Of a stretch of 64,000 nucleotides of DNA, positions 33,802 through 44,700 are shown piece by piece (position 1 is the stretch's first letter; every line of letters begins with the position of its first letter). The notes beneath the pieces are model-generated. The model was not told where the DNA came from. It was given only the letters and a program-made list of their open reading frames with translations, and did not search any database. The stretch is taken from NCBI GenBank assembly GCA_020634135.1, contig JACKCG010000002.1:310001-374000 (forward strand). Reading direction: 5' to 3'. The DNA is from Anaerolineaceae bacterium. Lineage in GTDB: Bacteria; Chloroflexota; Anaerolineae; Aggregatilineales; Phototrophicaceae. Made by a program: the position numbers and the translations under genes.

Positions 33802-34344
33802 TTACTCCATAAAGTAGATATGCATGATGAGATTGCCCAGGCGAATTTCATCAGCATTGCACAGCGGAATCGGGTGATGCGGGACAAGTGCCAGGCCGTT
33901 AATGAATGTGCCATTGGCGCTGCCAGCATCGGCCAGGAGCAGGCGATCCGCTTCACGATAAAGCGTGGCGTGAATCCGTGAGACACCCATCTTGAAGGCG
34001 TTGTATGGGGTTAAATCAATGTCCACATGATGCGGATTGCGGACATCATGCCGCCCGAAAGTCATGCGTGCGCCTGGAACCAGGGTAAGCGGCTCATCGG
34101 CGTCACGAATCTGGATGAGTAGCCGGGCATTTTCGTAAAAACGGTCATATTCGCGGGTGGATTCGGCCAGTCGTTCGTCCGTGCGGATAGGGCGCAGCAG
34201 CGGCGCAGTGATCTCACTGTATACTTCACCGGCACGCAGTGTTTCGGCAGTGCGATCCACCAGCGAGTGGCCGCATTCATCACAGTACAAAATACCACTA
34301 CGGTTTGGATGTCCGCAGTAGGGGCAACGGTTTAACTCATGCAT
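33802..34344 (-). CDS. Zinc-ribbon and FHA domain protein
   Basis: 180 residues. The N-terminus holds a zinc ribbon, CPYCGHPNRSGILYCDECG (two CxxC pairs, residues 7-25). Residues about 90-175 are an FHA phosphothreonine-binding domain: MTFGRHD, GVSRIHATLYRE, LADAGSANGTFING and DEIRLGNLIMHI, with the conserved G-R, S-R-I-H and N-G-T intact. Such proteins read Ser/Thr kinase signals. No kinase gene lies next to it. Confidence 0.9.
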   Translation of the reverse strand: MHELNRCPYCGHPNRSGILYCDECGHSLVDRTAETLRAGEVYSEITAPLLRPIRTDERLAESTREYDRFYENARLLIQIRDADEPLTLVPGARMTFGRHDVRNPHHVDIDLTPYNAFKMGVSRIHATLYREADRLLLADAGSANGTFINGLALVPHHPIPLCNADEIRLGNLIMHIYFME

Positions 34345-34426
34345 AGCTGTTTATTCCCAAATCTCCCTCATATAATCATACACGCTCTCATTATGACTGT
34401 CGAATAGGAAAAAAGGAACAGGCACA

Positions 34427-35479
34427 TTGTCTAAAAAGATACTTCGTCTGGGGCGGTTCTGCCAGACCTGTTTCATGATTGGCCTGCAAATGTATCTCGT
34501 TTTCCTGATCGCGTATCTGGTGCTGCGTGTTGCGATAGGCGACGGAGTCTGGTGGCTGGGGTTTCTCAATAACCTCGCGCCATGCTTTTTCTTGCCGGTG
34601 GTCGTCCTGCTGCCCTTCACGCTGCTCGCCCGTAACCTGGTCTGGGCCGCTCGACTGCTGCCTTTTGCGCTGCTCGCAGGGTTGTGGTTCGGGCCGTACT
34701 TTATTCCCCGCAGCACAGCGTCCGCCGCTGGCGATACACTTCGTCTAGCGACGTTTAACGTGTGGGGCGACAACCCCCGTATGGCGGACGTGGCTGCCTG
34801 GATTCTCAGCACTGAGGCGGACGTGGTAGTTATGCAGGAGGTTCACCCCGATTTCCCTCGGAATGACTGGCTGGGCGAAACCTACCCTTACCGTTTCTGG
34901 CAGGCCACCGGGCAGGACTGGTGGGCGAACTACACGCTGTCGCGCTTTCCCATTCTTGAGGCCGAAAATCTCGATTGGGATGGGGCAGAAGCGCCCGCCC
35001 AACAGCGGCTGGTGCTGGATGTAAACGGACAGCCTGTTGCACTGTACAACCTGCACTTGCTCATGCCGCTGGGGGAAACCGCACACCTATCGCTGCCGCT
35101 AGATAACCCGTTTCTCAATATGGCGCTTAAATATGACGACAGCGCCCGCAACGCCCAAATTCGCCGGTTGCTGGCACGTCTGGCGGGTGAACCCTACCCC
35201 TATCTTATAGCCGGGGACTTCAATATGAGTGATCAGACCATGATTTATGGTGAACTGGCGGCGGTGATGCGCGATTCGTTCCGAGAAGCCGGTAACGGTT
35301 TTGGCTGGAGTTGGCCGGCAGGCACGGCTGATGATTTCAGTACGCCGGTGCCGCTGCTGTTTCGCCTGGATTACATCTGGCATAGTGGCGGTTTCCGCGC
35401 CCTGACCGCCCAGCAGGGACCGGTGCTCGGCTCTGACCATCTGCCCCTGCTGGCGACACTGGAACTGCCGGGATCGTAG
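34427..35479 (+). CDS. Endonuclease/exonuclease/phosphatase (EEP) family membrane protein
   Basis: 350 residues. Two or three membrane helices come first (IGLQMYLVFLIAYLVLRV, CFFLPVVVLLPFTLLA, LLPFALLAGLWFG), then an EEP domain from about 100 on: LRLATFNVWGDN, VVVMQEVHPDF, LYNLHLLMP, YLIAGDFNMSD and GSDHLPLLATLEL. The catalytic GDFN and SDHLP are intact. It could act outside the membrane on phosphodiesters such as lipid head groups. The start is TTG 34427, supported by AAGGA at 34413-34417; no nearby ATG has a better site. Confidence 0.85.
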   Translation: MSKKILRLGRFCQTCFMIGLQMYLVFLIAYLVLRVAIGDGVWWLGFLNNLAPCFFLPVVVLLPFTLLARNLVWAARLLPFALLAGLWFGPYFIPRSTASAAGDTLRLATFNVWGDNPRMADVAAWILSTEADVVVMQEVHPDFPRNDWLGETYPYRFWQATGQDWWANYTLSRFPILEAENLDWDGAEAPAQQRLVLDVNGQPVALYNLHLLMPLGETAHLSLPLDNPFLNMALKYDDSARNAQIRRLLARLAGEPYPYLIAGDFNMSDQTMIYGELAAVMRDSFREAGNGFGWSWPAGTADDFSTPVPLLFRLDYIWHSGGFRALTAQQGPVLGSDHLPLLATLELPGS

Positions 35480-35480
35480 G

Positions 35481-36680
35481 TCAGGGTACCAGCCCCGCCG
35501 CTGGCAGCCACAGGGCGATTCGCTGGGCGACAACCTGGTGTCCGCCCGGCGTAAAATGGCCGTCACCCGGATAGTACAGCGGCTCATCAACTGAGCCTGC
35601 TTGCGCCCGCAGTGCCCACGCCAGATTCAATACCGGGATTCCCTGCTCTCCCAGAAATGTCTCCAGACGTGTCGTTGGCTGCATCGGGTCGGCCTGGCGC
35701 AGGTCGGGCAGCATTTCAGCATAGCGACTCACTTCGCTTCCCCAGATCGCCGGATACACTGCCCGCCGGTCAGGGATGAGCAGCACGCCAAACGGCACGC
35801 CCCCAGCCGTTTCTACGACATCACGGAACTGCATAAGCAGCGCTTCGGTCAGCGCCCATGCTTCGCGCCAATAGGCGTCTTCGGGCAGGTACAGGCCAAT
35901 CTGCACCGGGTAGGCTACTTCATAGGGGTTCTCGCTGATGACAGCAGGGTGCGGAGGCGGATTCTCTGGTGGCGGAGGAGCCTGTGCGGCCTGCATCCCG
36001 GCCAGCCAGCGGAAAACCGGAGAATCATAGGTGTCCGGCGTGAAAATCGGGCTGTTGTGCAGTTGCATCCCGGCGTCCCCTGGTGTGAAAAAAGGTCGTT
36101 CCAGCCGGTAGCCATAGCGCCGCTGCTCCAGGTCAATGTGATTGTCCTGTACATCATTCCCGGTATACACCGAAAGCAGCACGAGGTCAGGGTCAAACTG
36201 CCAGCCGATGAGGGCATAGAGCAGGAGTTCCCGGTCTGTGCCGTAGGCGTCCATGCTCAGGTTAATGACTTCAAAGGTTTGCGCCGTGTCCCGGTTGAGC
36301 CACGCTTGCAGCACCTGCGGGAAAGTCTGCTCGACTTCGACCTGCATCCCTTGCGGAAACGAGTCGCCGACGATCACGATACGGAAGACCCCCGGCGCTT
36401 TGGCGAGGGTGTAATCGGGTGCGTGCAGGCCATAATTATTCAGGCGCACCTGGGTATGAAACTCACCGCCAGGGTCGGGCAGCCAGTAGAATGTATCGCA
36501 CGGAACGCGGTAGTCGTGCAGCAGCGCCCTGGCCTGCGCCTCCCAGTCGCCTGGCGCGGGCTGGCAGGCGGTATTCGTTGGCGCGGCCTCACTATCCAAC
36601 AGGCGCAGTCCGACAAATCCCAGGCTAAGCCCCAGGATGATGCCGAATGCAATCAACGTGACTTTACGCGGCGCAGACAT
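35481..36680 (-). CDS. SGNH/GDSL hydrolase family protein
   Basis: 399 residues. An N-terminal anchor (VTLIAFGIILGLSLGFVGL) places it outside the membrane. The block I nucleophile is in IVIVGDSFPQG (Ser107), the block III Asn in VYTGNDVQDN, and the block V Asp/His in GDGHFTPGGHQVVA. This is the layout of SGNH esterases that add or remove acyl groups on surface polysaccharide. A proline-rich loop (APPPPENPPPHP) lies between. It starts 6 nt after the stop of the M28 peptidase gene on the same strand, so both are one operon. Confidence 0.88.
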   Translation of the reverse strand: MSAPRKVTLIAFGIILGLSLGFVGLRLLDSEAAPTNTACQPAPGDWEAQARALLHDYRVPCDTFYWLPDPGGEFHTQVRLNNYGLHAPDYTLAKAPGVFRIVIVGDSFPQGMQVEVEQTFPQVLQAWLNRDTAQTFEVINLSMDAYGTDRELLLYALIGWQFDPDLVLLSVYTGNDVQDNHIDLEQRRYGYRLERPFFTPGDAGMQLHNSPIFTPDTYDSPVFRWLAGMQAAQAPPPPENPPPHPAVISENPYEVAYPVQIGLYLPEDAYWREAWALTEALLMQFRDVVETAGGVPFGVLLIPDRRAVYPAIWGSEVSRYAEMLPDLRQADPMQPTTRLETFLGEQGIPVLNLAWALRAQAGSVDEPLYYPGDGHFTPGGHQVVAQRIALWLPAAGLVP

Positions 36681-36686
36681 AAGACG

Positions 36687-38054
36687 TTATGGTATCGCGT
36701 ATTCCTGCGATGGCGGCCCTAACAGGCCATTCGCATCTTTGGCGAAAATCACCAACCCGACAAAATTAGTCGAAACAAACCCGTCCCAGTCCACCGAATT
36801 GCTGCTCCACTCGAAATACTGGTCGTATTGCAGCGAACCCGGCGGGCGCAGTGCCACGATATAGCTCACCGCGTCCGGCGATGGCTCCCAGACCAGGGTG
36901 CGCGTCCCCTGATTGTTGTTTCGCAGTGAGATATTGCGCGGCGCTGCCGGGCCGTCGGCCAGGGCGGTAGCTGCCAGCAGCACCAACTGAGAAACCCGGC
37001 TCAGGTAAGAAGCCTGAATGTCTTCCATCGAATCGCGGGCCGTATGCTGGCGATCACGTTCTTCTAACGGCTCGATCAGACGCACCGCCGGATAACCGGC
37101 TTCGCTGAATGAGAGATGATCGCCATAGCGCCCCTCACGATCCGGCAGGTCCTGTACCATAACGCTCATATTCAGCGGCGATGTGAGCGCGATAATTTCG
37201 ATAGCGCGGGCAAGCTGCCGGGATGTCCCTTCGTTGGGGGATACCGAAAACGCCCGGATTTCATTGCCGGCCACCGCGCCGTTCGACCCGGTCTGGCTGC
37301 CCACGATGTCCAGGTTAATCACAGCGCTGATCGGCGTATTGCGGCTTTGCAGGAATTTAACGAATTCAATACTGCCCACGCGCCCGACTTCTTCAGCCGA
37401 AAACGCGACGAACATCACGCTGCGGCGGTGCGGGCGTGTGCTCATAATGCGGGCGGTTTCCATCAGCACCGCCATGCCGGACGCATCGTCATTCGCGCCC
37501 GGTGCGAAAGCCGTCGCATCCTCGCGGGCCAGTGAGATGCTGTCATAGTGAGCTGTCACCACGACATAGCCGGAATTCACTTCGGTGCCGCTGACAACGC
37601 CAACCACATTGTATTGCTGGGTGGGTACGTTGGCATAATTCAGGCTGAACTGGTGGGTAAAGACATTGAAATTGCCTCGTGACTGCGCCTGAATCGTTTC
37701 AAATTGCCCCTTCACGTAGTTATAGGCCGCGCCAATCCCTATTGTGGTGGAGCTGGTTAGCGAATTCACATGCCGCGTCTGGAAGCCGGACAGGGTATCC
37801 ACATGAAAGAACAGCCGGTCAGCGTCTACCTGGTTCATCAGATTAAGCATCGTCGCCTGGCTGTCTACCTGGCTGGAGGATACATTCTGCGGCAGCGATT
37901 CCGGCGGGAGGGTGGCATAGCTGATGGTGGGCAGCGGCGTGTCAGTGGCTCGTGGGACGATGGTCGGCGGTTCACTGGGGGAAGTCAGGTTGCAGGCCAT
38001 GACGACGACGCCCAACCAGGCGAGCAGAAGCAGGTTGCGAATGGTTTGTCTCAT
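36687..38054 (-). CDS. M28 family aminopeptidase lipoprotein
   Basis: 455 residues. The signal MRQTIRNLLLLAWLGVVVMAC ends in a lipobox Cys21. The catalytic domain (about 120-370) has the zinc ligands and catalytic acid in order: VVTAHYDS (His), PGANDDASG (Asp), FSAEEVG (catalytic Glu and ligand), NLDIVG (Asp) and YGDHLSF (His). The C-terminal about 85 residues look like a fibronectin-III-type module (LVWEPSPDAVSYIVALR). A surface exopeptidase. It is followed at 6 nt by the SGNH hydrolase gene. Confidence 0.92.
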   Translation of the reverse strand: MRQTIRNLLLLAWLGVVVMACNLTSPSEPPTIVPRATDTPLPTISYATLPPESLPQNVSSSQVDSQATMLNLMNQVDADRLFFHVDTLSGFQTRHVNSLTSSTTIGIGAAYNYVKGQFETIQAQSRGNFNVFTHQFSLNYANVPTQQYNVVGVVSGTEVNSGYVVVTAHYDSISLAREDATAFAPGANDDASGMAVLMETARIMSTRPHRRSVMFVAFSAEEVGRVGSIEFVKFLQSRNTPISAVINLDIVGSQTGSNGAVAGNEIRAFSVSPNEGTSRQLARAIEIIALTSPLNMSVMVQDLPDREGRYGDHLSFSEAGYPAVRLIEPLEERDRQHTARDSMEDIQASYLSRVSQLVLLAATALADGPAAPRNISLRNNNQGTRTLVWEPSPDAVSYIVALRPPGSLQYDQYFEWSSNSVDWDGFVSTNFVGLVIFAKDANGLLGPPSQEYAIP

Positions 38055-38230
38055 GAGTAATGATAGGTTCTCAAAACAGGGTTACGGTTGATCCAGGCAG
38101 TTTGTGGGGAACAGGCAGCGCCTATCCGGTAAAGCGGGTGGGTGAAGTGTCTCCACAGGCCAAGTTTGTCCCGTAGTGTACTGCATTCCTCGTATCCATA
38201 CAACGCTGGTTCATCGGCGTTTACCTGACG

Positions 38231-39475
38231 CTAACCCGGTGGCGCGATGCCCCAGACACGAATCGGGCCAGTGGCATCAAACAGAACGACCAGGTAGCCA
38301 TCATCCGTCCAGGCCAGGGATAACGTTGTGTTGCTGGCAAGCGGCAGGGTCGCCTGCTGGAGGTTTTCCTCGCCGAACCGGGATGTGTCCCACAGGCTCA
38401 CCGGCTTGCCCAGCACCGCTGTCACCAGCAGGTCGCTCCCCGGCGCAAAGGCCGCCGCCGTGCGGTCTCCACCTACATTCGGCAGGACACTGAGCAGTGT
38501 GCCGTCGCCCGGATTCCAGACCATCATCGCGGGCACACTGCCGCCATTGACCAGGAAACGGCCATCCGGCGAGTACAGCATCAATTCACTGGCCCCGCCC
38601 GGCCCGATGTCCAGCGCGTTTTGGAGCGTTCCATCTGCCGTTGACCATAATTGCAGTTCGTTCTGTGTGGCGGAAGCCAACTGCCTCCCATCCGGGCTGA
38701 AAGCCAGACGCAGCGGTGTCTGGCTGGCGCTCATTGTCATACTGAGCAGGCGGCTGTTCGCTTGCCAGTCCCAGGTGCGGATTTGTCCCCCGCCGCTGGC
38801 TGTTGCCAGACGAGTGCCATCCACCGTGAAGGCCATCGCGGTAATCGTCCGTTCATGGGCATTGAGCGTTACGATAGACTGGCGTTCAAACAGGTCCCAG
38901 ACCTGAACCGTGCCATCCAGGCCTCCGATGGCTAACCAGCCATTTTCAGAATTATAGACGCTGATGCCTGAATAAGCCGGGTGACCGAGGAATTGCTCTT
39001 TATAGTCGCCGGTTTCTGCATCATAGGCCGCAATATTGCCCCCGCCGGTGAGGGTGTAGAACTCGGTTTTATCAGCACTGTAAAACACTTGTGCCGAATC
39101 CCCGCGATTGGCCTGGAATAACAGTGCCCCGGTCTGTAAGTTCCAGCCGAGAATCAGATCATTGTTGAGCGCGACCAGCCGGGTGGAATCCGGCGAAAAG
39201 GCGTAAGCAAACACAGTGCTGGGTTTTCCTGGCGCATCCAGCTGCCCCAGGCTGGCAATCCGGTCAATGTTGTCCAGTGTAATTGGCGCGGCGCTTTCCT
39301 CCCACTGTACCGGCGGCTGTGTGATTGTATCTGAGCGAACAGGCGCGAAACCCGGTGTTGGGGTGGTGTTGCTCACCGGGCCTTGCCCGCAGGCGGCCAG
39401 CATGGCTGCCAGGAGCAGCAGTACCAGATGAAAGGGCATCCATCGTGACGTTATTACGCTTGTTTTCAGGGTCAT
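38231..39475 (-). CDS. WD40-repeat lipoprotein
   Basis: 414 residues from ATG 39475. The signal MPFHLVLLLLAAMLAAC (from about residue 13) ends in a lipobox. The mature part has at least seven WD40 blades such as TRLVALNNDLILGWNLQTG, WLAIGGLDGTVQVWDLFE, TRLATASGGGQIRTWDWQ, RQLASATQNELQLWS and DLLVTAVLGKPVSLWD, enough for one propeller. A scaffold or binding protein outside the membrane. An alternative frame start 30 nt upstream is less likely. Confidence 0.85.
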   Translation of the reverse strand: MTLKTSVITSRWMPFHLVLLLLAAMLAACGQGPVSNTTPTPGFAPVRSDTITQPPVQWEESAAPITLDNIDRIASLGQLDAPGKPSTVFAYAFSPDSTRLVALNNDLILGWNLQTGALLFQANRGDSAQVFYSADKTEFYTLTGGGNIAAYDAETGDYKEQFLGHPAYSGISVYNSENGWLAIGGLDGTVQVWDLFERQSIVTLNAHERTITAMAFTVDGTRLATASGGGQIRTWDWQANSRLLSMTMSASQTPLRLAFSPDGRQLASATQNELQLWSTADGTLQNALDIGPGGASELMLYSPDGRFLVNGGSVPAMMVWNPGDGTLLSVLPNVGGDRTAAAFAPGSDLLVTAVLGKPVSLWDTSRFGEENLQQATLPLASNTTLSLAWTDDGYLVVLFDATGPIRVWGIAPPG

Positions 39476-39649
39476 TTTGCTGTTCTCATCGTAGAAGCAG
39501 ATCACCGTGCCATTGTAACACCAGTGCCAACGCCGCGAAAATACACCTCGGCATAAATTCCTCCATACCGCCGCTAGAAACAGAACCTCCCCTGTCTTAT
39601 AATGGTTCTACCATCTGTATTCTCATCTATAAAGCCTGGCTGCTGCGTT

Positions 39650-41719
39650 ATGGCATTTAACCCCAAACATTTCCCCTGGCAGAAACCCGGTTTGCAGCGC
39701 CTCATCTGGCGTTACCTGCATCCTTCGGAAAACACAGCCCTGTTAGGGTTGTCGGTCACGGTTGGCCTGGCAACGGGTGTCGGCGTCTGGGTGTATCGTT
39801 CCGGCATAGATTTCTTTCAGGTCTTGCTTCAGGAAAACCTGGCACATGAAATCCTGGGGCGTGTTGTCGGCCCGCTCGGTATTGTCATTGTGCTGACCCT
39901 GGCCGGATTTGTGGTTGGCTGGCTTGTACAGCGTTTCATCGGAAAAGAACGTTATCATGGTGTGACCAGCATTATCGAATCGGTTGCGCTTTCTGGCGGA
40001 CGGCTGCCGTATGCCAAAATGCCTTTTAAGGCGCTGGCCTCGGCGTTGTCACTGGGTGCCGGGGCATCTGTTGGGCCAGAAGCCCCCAGTGTCGTGATCG
40101 GTGCGAACCTGGGGTCGTTCTTTGGGCAGTGGCTGCGGCTTTCCGAAGAGCGGGTACGCCTGCTGGTGGCTGCCGGGGCGGCCAGCGCAATAGCGGCGGC
40201 GTTCCGGGCACCGATTGCCGGGGTATTCTTCGCGCTGGAAGTCGTCCTCAACGGTGAATTTAACACCGGGTCGTTTGGTGTCGTCGTGCTGGCGTCGGTA
40301 CTGGCGTCGGTCTTCACGCAGGCCGTGGAACTCGGCGGGCCGGAGTTTGGCACGTTGAACTATACGCTGGGCGGGCCGCTGGAAATCCCGCTGTATGCGA
40401 TATTAGGGATTTTGTTAGCGCCGGTAGCCGTGCTGTTCATCCATATTGTCCACTGGCAGCATGATGTGTGGCATCACCGTATCCGCCTGTCCGTGCCGGT
40501 AAAGACGGCGCTGGCCGGCCTGCTGGTCGGCGTGGTGGGCATCTTCCTGCCGCAAATTCTGGGCACCGGGCGTGAGGTGATGCGTGAAGTGCTGACGACC
40601 ACGCACCCGGCGGAATTTACGATTATGCTGCTGATGGCGCTGGCGTTTGGCAAGATTCTGATGTCCGCCGTGAGTATCGCCGGAGGGTTCGTCGGCGGCA
40701 TTTTCGCGCCTGCTTTGTTTGTCGGCACGATGCTGGGCAGCGCTTTTGGGCGTCTCGTGACGGATCTCGCCCCCGATCATCTCACCAGCAGCCCGCAGGC
40801 GTATGCCATTGTGGGGATGGCCGCGATGATGGCCGGGGTTGTGCGTGCGCCGATCACCGGAATTCTACTGGTGTTCGAACTGACGAACGATTATCGCCTG
40901 ATTCTGCCGATTATGCTCACCACAGTGGTGTGTGTCTACCTGACAGAGCGTTTTATCCCCGCCGGGATAGATACCCTGGCATTGCTGCGCAGCGGCCTGC
41001 GGCTGGAACAAGGGCGGGATGTGGATGTGATGCAGGGGATTACGGTGGCGGAAGCGATGGTCAAGCCCGCCCCGTGCATCCGAAGGAGCGAGTCGCTGCT
41101 GGAACTCCGCAATGCGCTCCGTGAATACCATACCCGTGCGATGTGTGTCACGGATGATGCCGGGAACTTATGCGGTATTGTCACCCTGACTGATCTGCAA
41201 AAGGCGTATGAATCGGGACAGGCGAGTGAAGACAACACATTGACAATCACGGACATCTGCACCCGTGACGTAGTTTCCACTTACCCGGACGATGCCCTGT
41301 GGGTCGCAATCCGCACGATGGGGGCGCGGGATATTGGGCGGCTTCCGGTGATCGAATCGGGTACACGTAAGCTGGTGGGGATGCTCAGTCGTTCCGACAT
41401 CGTCCATGCCTATAACACAGCTATCGCCCGCAAACTGGAACACCAGCACCGTGTTGAGCAAATACGGCTGAACACACTTACCGGCGCGCACGTGGTCGAA
41501 ATGCATGTGGGTAACGGCGCGCCCATCAGCGGCAAGCACATCAGAGATATTCACTGGCCGGCAGAGAGCGTGGTCGCCTCAATCCGGCGCAAGAATAAGC
41601 TATTGGTGCCGCACGGCGAGACTCAGATTCTCACCGGGGATGTTCTGACTGTCGTCGTTGATGCGCAGTCCGAAGATGAACTGGCTGCTCTGTTCGGTTA
41701 CGAGGTGGGTCGAGAATAA
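39650..41719 (+). CDS. ClC chloride channel with CBS pair and TrkA_C domain
   Basis: 689 residues. The first about 430 are a ClC membrane domain: VALSGGRLP, GASVGPEAPSVVIG (the GxExP segment with gating Glu kept), AAFRAPIAGVFFALE, GGFVGGIFAPALFVG and RAPITGILLVFELTNDY. Two CBS domains follow (VAEAMVKPAPCIRR and ITDICTRDVVSTYPDD), which usually bind adenine nucleotides, and then a TrkA_C-like module (GNGAPISGKHIRDI to VVVDAQSED). An earlier ATG at 39602 lies inside a perfect TATAAT (39598-39603), so ATG 39650 is chosen; no ribosome binding site is seen, which suggests a short or leaderless start. Confidence 0.92.
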   Translation: MAFNPKHFPWQKPGLQRLIWRYLHPSENTALLGLSVTVGLATGVGVWVYRSGIDFFQVLLQENLAHEILGRVVGPLGIVIVLTLAGFVVGWLVQRFIGKERYHGVTSIIESVALSGGRLPYAKMPFKALASALSLGAGASVGPEAPSVVIGANLGSFFGQWLRLSEERVRLLVAAGAASAIAAAFRAPIAGVFFALEVVLNGEFNTGSFGVVVLASVLASVFTQAVELGGPEFGTLNYTLGGPLEIPLYAILGILLAPVAVLFIHIVHWQHDVWHHRIRLSVPVKTALAGLLVGVVGIFLPQILGTGREVMREVLTTTHPAEFTIMLLMALAFGKILMSAVSIAGGFVGGIFAPALFVGTMLGSAFGRLVTDLAPDHLTSSPQAYAIVGMAAMMAGVVRAPITGILLVFELTNDYRLILPIMLTTVVCVYLTERFIPAGIDTLALLRSGLRLEQGRDVDVMQGITVAEAMVKPAPCIRRSESLLELRNALREYHTRAMCVTDDAGNLCGIVTLTDLQKAYESGQASEDNTLTITDICTRDVVSTYPDDALWVAIRTMGARDIGRLPVIESGTRKLVGMLSRSDIVHAYNTAIARKLEHQHRVEQIRLNTLTGAHVVEMHVGNGAPISGKHIRDIHWPAESVVASIRRKNKLLVPHGETQILTGDVLTVVVDAQSEDELAALFGYEVGRE

Positions 41720-41727
41720 GCCGCATT

Positions 41728-44700
41728 TTATCCCTCGCGCAGGATGTCCTGCACGACTGCCTCAATCTCCAGCGTGCGACCACGTTCCAGCGCCCCCTGG
41801 TAAATCTCCTGTGTGACAGACGACTTCAGTTCAGAAAGAACCGTTTCTGCTTCCAGTTTGATGTCTTCAAAACTGGCGGGATGGTGAGAAACCAGACTCA
41901 GCAGTTCGATTGCCTGTTCAATCTGCCCGTCTTTGGCGAAGATGCGCGCGACCCGTACCAGCACATGCAGCGTTTCCAGCACGGCGCCCACATCCAGCGC
42001 CTTGCCCCGCTCCAACGCGGCGGCAAAAACCTGTGGCGCGAGGGCGGCTTCCAATTCCTTCAGAAGCGTGCCTGCGCCTTTCTTGACCTCATCCGATACC
42101 GCCGGATGGTGCAGTACCAGACCGAGTAGCTCCACCGCCTGTTCCGCCTGTTCCTGTTTGGCGAGTAATCGCGCGATCCGCACCAGAATCTGGAGGGTCT
42201 GCATCACTGCGCCGATGTCAATGGCTTTTTTGAGCGCCTCATCCAGGTATTGCGTTGCCTGGGCATAATGGCCTGTCTGATAAGCAGCCACCCCCAGGCT
42301 GTCCAGGATGCTGGATGTCAGCCGGTTGTGGCCGATGCGTCGGGCAGTCGCCAGCGCTTCTTCCAGGTACTCCTGGGCTTTTGTGTAGTCTTCACGCCCA
42401 ATCGCAATATCGCCCAGCCCGCCCAGGGCATTCGCCGCGACATCCGGGGAATTAATCTCTTTACTGGAAGCGAGACTCTCCTGGAAATACGCTTCCGCCG
42501 TTGGGTAGTCCTGGACCAGGACTGCCTGATGCCCCAGGTTGATGAGGGTAACACTGATGCGCCGTTTGTCACCTAGCTCACGCGCAATCGCCAGACATTC
42601 CTCGAACAGGCGGCGGGCAGACTCGTATTCCCCCCGCGCAGAGGCAATCGTGCCCAACCCATTAAGCGCGAACGTCATGCCAAAACGGTAATTGGCCGCG
42701 CGCGCCCGGCGCAGCGATTCCTGGAACAGCGCTTCCGCTACTTCACTTTCTCCCTGAATGTGGCTGATCCAACCGAGGCTGTTCAAAGGACGAACCAGGT
42801 GTTCCGGTTGATCCAGGGTTCGCGCCACACTGAGACTCTGCTCGTACCACTGGCGGGCCTCGGCGGAAGTGCCGAAACTCTCATAAGCCTGTCCAAGCTG
42901 CCATAACAGCATCGTTTTTTGCTGCTGCGCTTCAACGGAATCATCATCCTTCACCAGCGCCAGCCCTCGGTTGCCGAATTTCACCGCCTCCCGGTAGGCG
43001 CCGATCAGCAGCGCCCGCTGGCACGCGAGGCTCAGATATTCCACTGCCTGGCTGGTTGCCTCGGCCAATTCATAATGATCGGCAATCCGCCCGGTATACT
43101 CGCTGGTGCGATCTCCACTGTATTTGATGAGCCATTCCGCGACCTGGGCATGGTAGATGCGACGGTGGCGCTTCAGCACACTTTCATAGGTGACGTTCCG
43201 CAGGATAGAGTGCTTGAAGATATACTCCATTGTCCCTGCGAAAGCAGATTGCTCGCGGGCCAGGATCAATTCAGCGCCGCGCAGGGCAGCCAGTATCGCT
43301 TCGAGATTCTCCACAGACTCTTCACCAGGGATGTGCATGAGTGCGATGGCGTCATCCCAGAAAATTCGCCCGATGATAGACGCCCGCTGCAAAACCAGGC
43401 GGTGCTGTGGAAGAAGCCCATCCAACCGGGCCTGCAGCACCTCGGTTAGAGTGGGGGGGATACGCAGGTCTTCCAACCGTTCACTTTGAATCTGCCAGTG
43501 GTCTTCACTTTTGACAATTACCCCTTCGTCTATGAGCATCTTGATGAACTCTTCCACGTAGAACGGGTTTCCGTCCGCGCCGCTGATGATGAGGTTGCGG
43601 AGCTTGGGCGGGATCTCCTGTGCTTTGTGAAGTATCTCCTCCACCAGACGGCGGGTATCCCGGCGTGACAGCGGACGCAGGTTGAGCAGGGTATGATTTT
43701 CCCGTCCCTCGCCCCATAGCGGGCGGCGTTCAAGCAGGATCGGGCGGGTGAGACAGAGCACGACCAGCGGCAGATGGCGGTAGGCCTGTACCAGATCGCT
43801 CACAAAATCCAGCGATTTATCGTCCGCCCAGTGAATATCTTCCAGGAACAACACAGCCGCGTCTTCCCGCGTGGCGACCAGGAAAAACTGCCGCAGATAA
43901 TTGAGCGCTCGTTCCGTTGTGCGCGTCGTCTCGTTGGTCGAAATAAACGGGCTGTTAGAGAAATCAAAGCCGACCAGGTAGCCGATGTGGTGGGCATGTT
44001 TTTCCGTGTTTGGCCCCAGGAAGCGGGCGATACCCTTTTCCATCTTCTCCCATACCGTTGCCGTGTTATCGCTGTCCTGGATTTTGAAGCGAAAACTGAA
44101 GACATCCCGCAGCAGCCCATAAGGCAGATTCTGTGTTTCAATGGTAGCACGCCCGGTAAAATGCCATACGTCATCCGGCAACTGGTCAATCCAATGGTCG
44201 AACTCGCGCAGCAGCCGCGATTTGCCGACCCCGGCATCGCCCAGAATCGTGACCATCTGGGTTTCATGGTCTTCCAGCGCAACGTCCAGGGCATCCTGGA
44301 GCGCCTTCAATTCAGCTTCCCGCCCGATCATCCGGGTTTCCAGGTCGCCCATGCCCCGGCTGCTCACCTGGAAAGTGCGCGGTTTTTCACGTTCGACCAC
44401 GTAGACCGGCACCGGGTCGGCTTTGCCTTTGACGCGCAGCGGCTCCAGGGTGCGCACCTCGAACATGCCGCGTACATGGCGGTAGGTGTCGTAGGAAATC
44501 AGAGTGCTGCCCACCGGGGCGTTGCTTTCCAGGCGGGCGGCCAGGTTGATCGCGTCGCCCATTGCCGTGTATTCCCACCCGGCAGCGCCGCCCACCTCAC
44601 CCAGCGCCACCAGCCCGGTATTGATGCCGACGCGCACGTTGAACCCGGTCACTCGCCAGCGTCGCTCAACCTGGATGGCATACTCTCTGGCCGCCTGCAC

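Noticed and set aside
35601..36722. 373-codon frame on the + strand
   Set aside because: Antisense to the SGNH hydrolase gene and lacking family-like features.
39602..39649. Upstream ATG of the ClC gene
   Set aside because: The ATG overlaps a perfect TATAAT box (39598-39603), so it cannot be in the transcript made from it.
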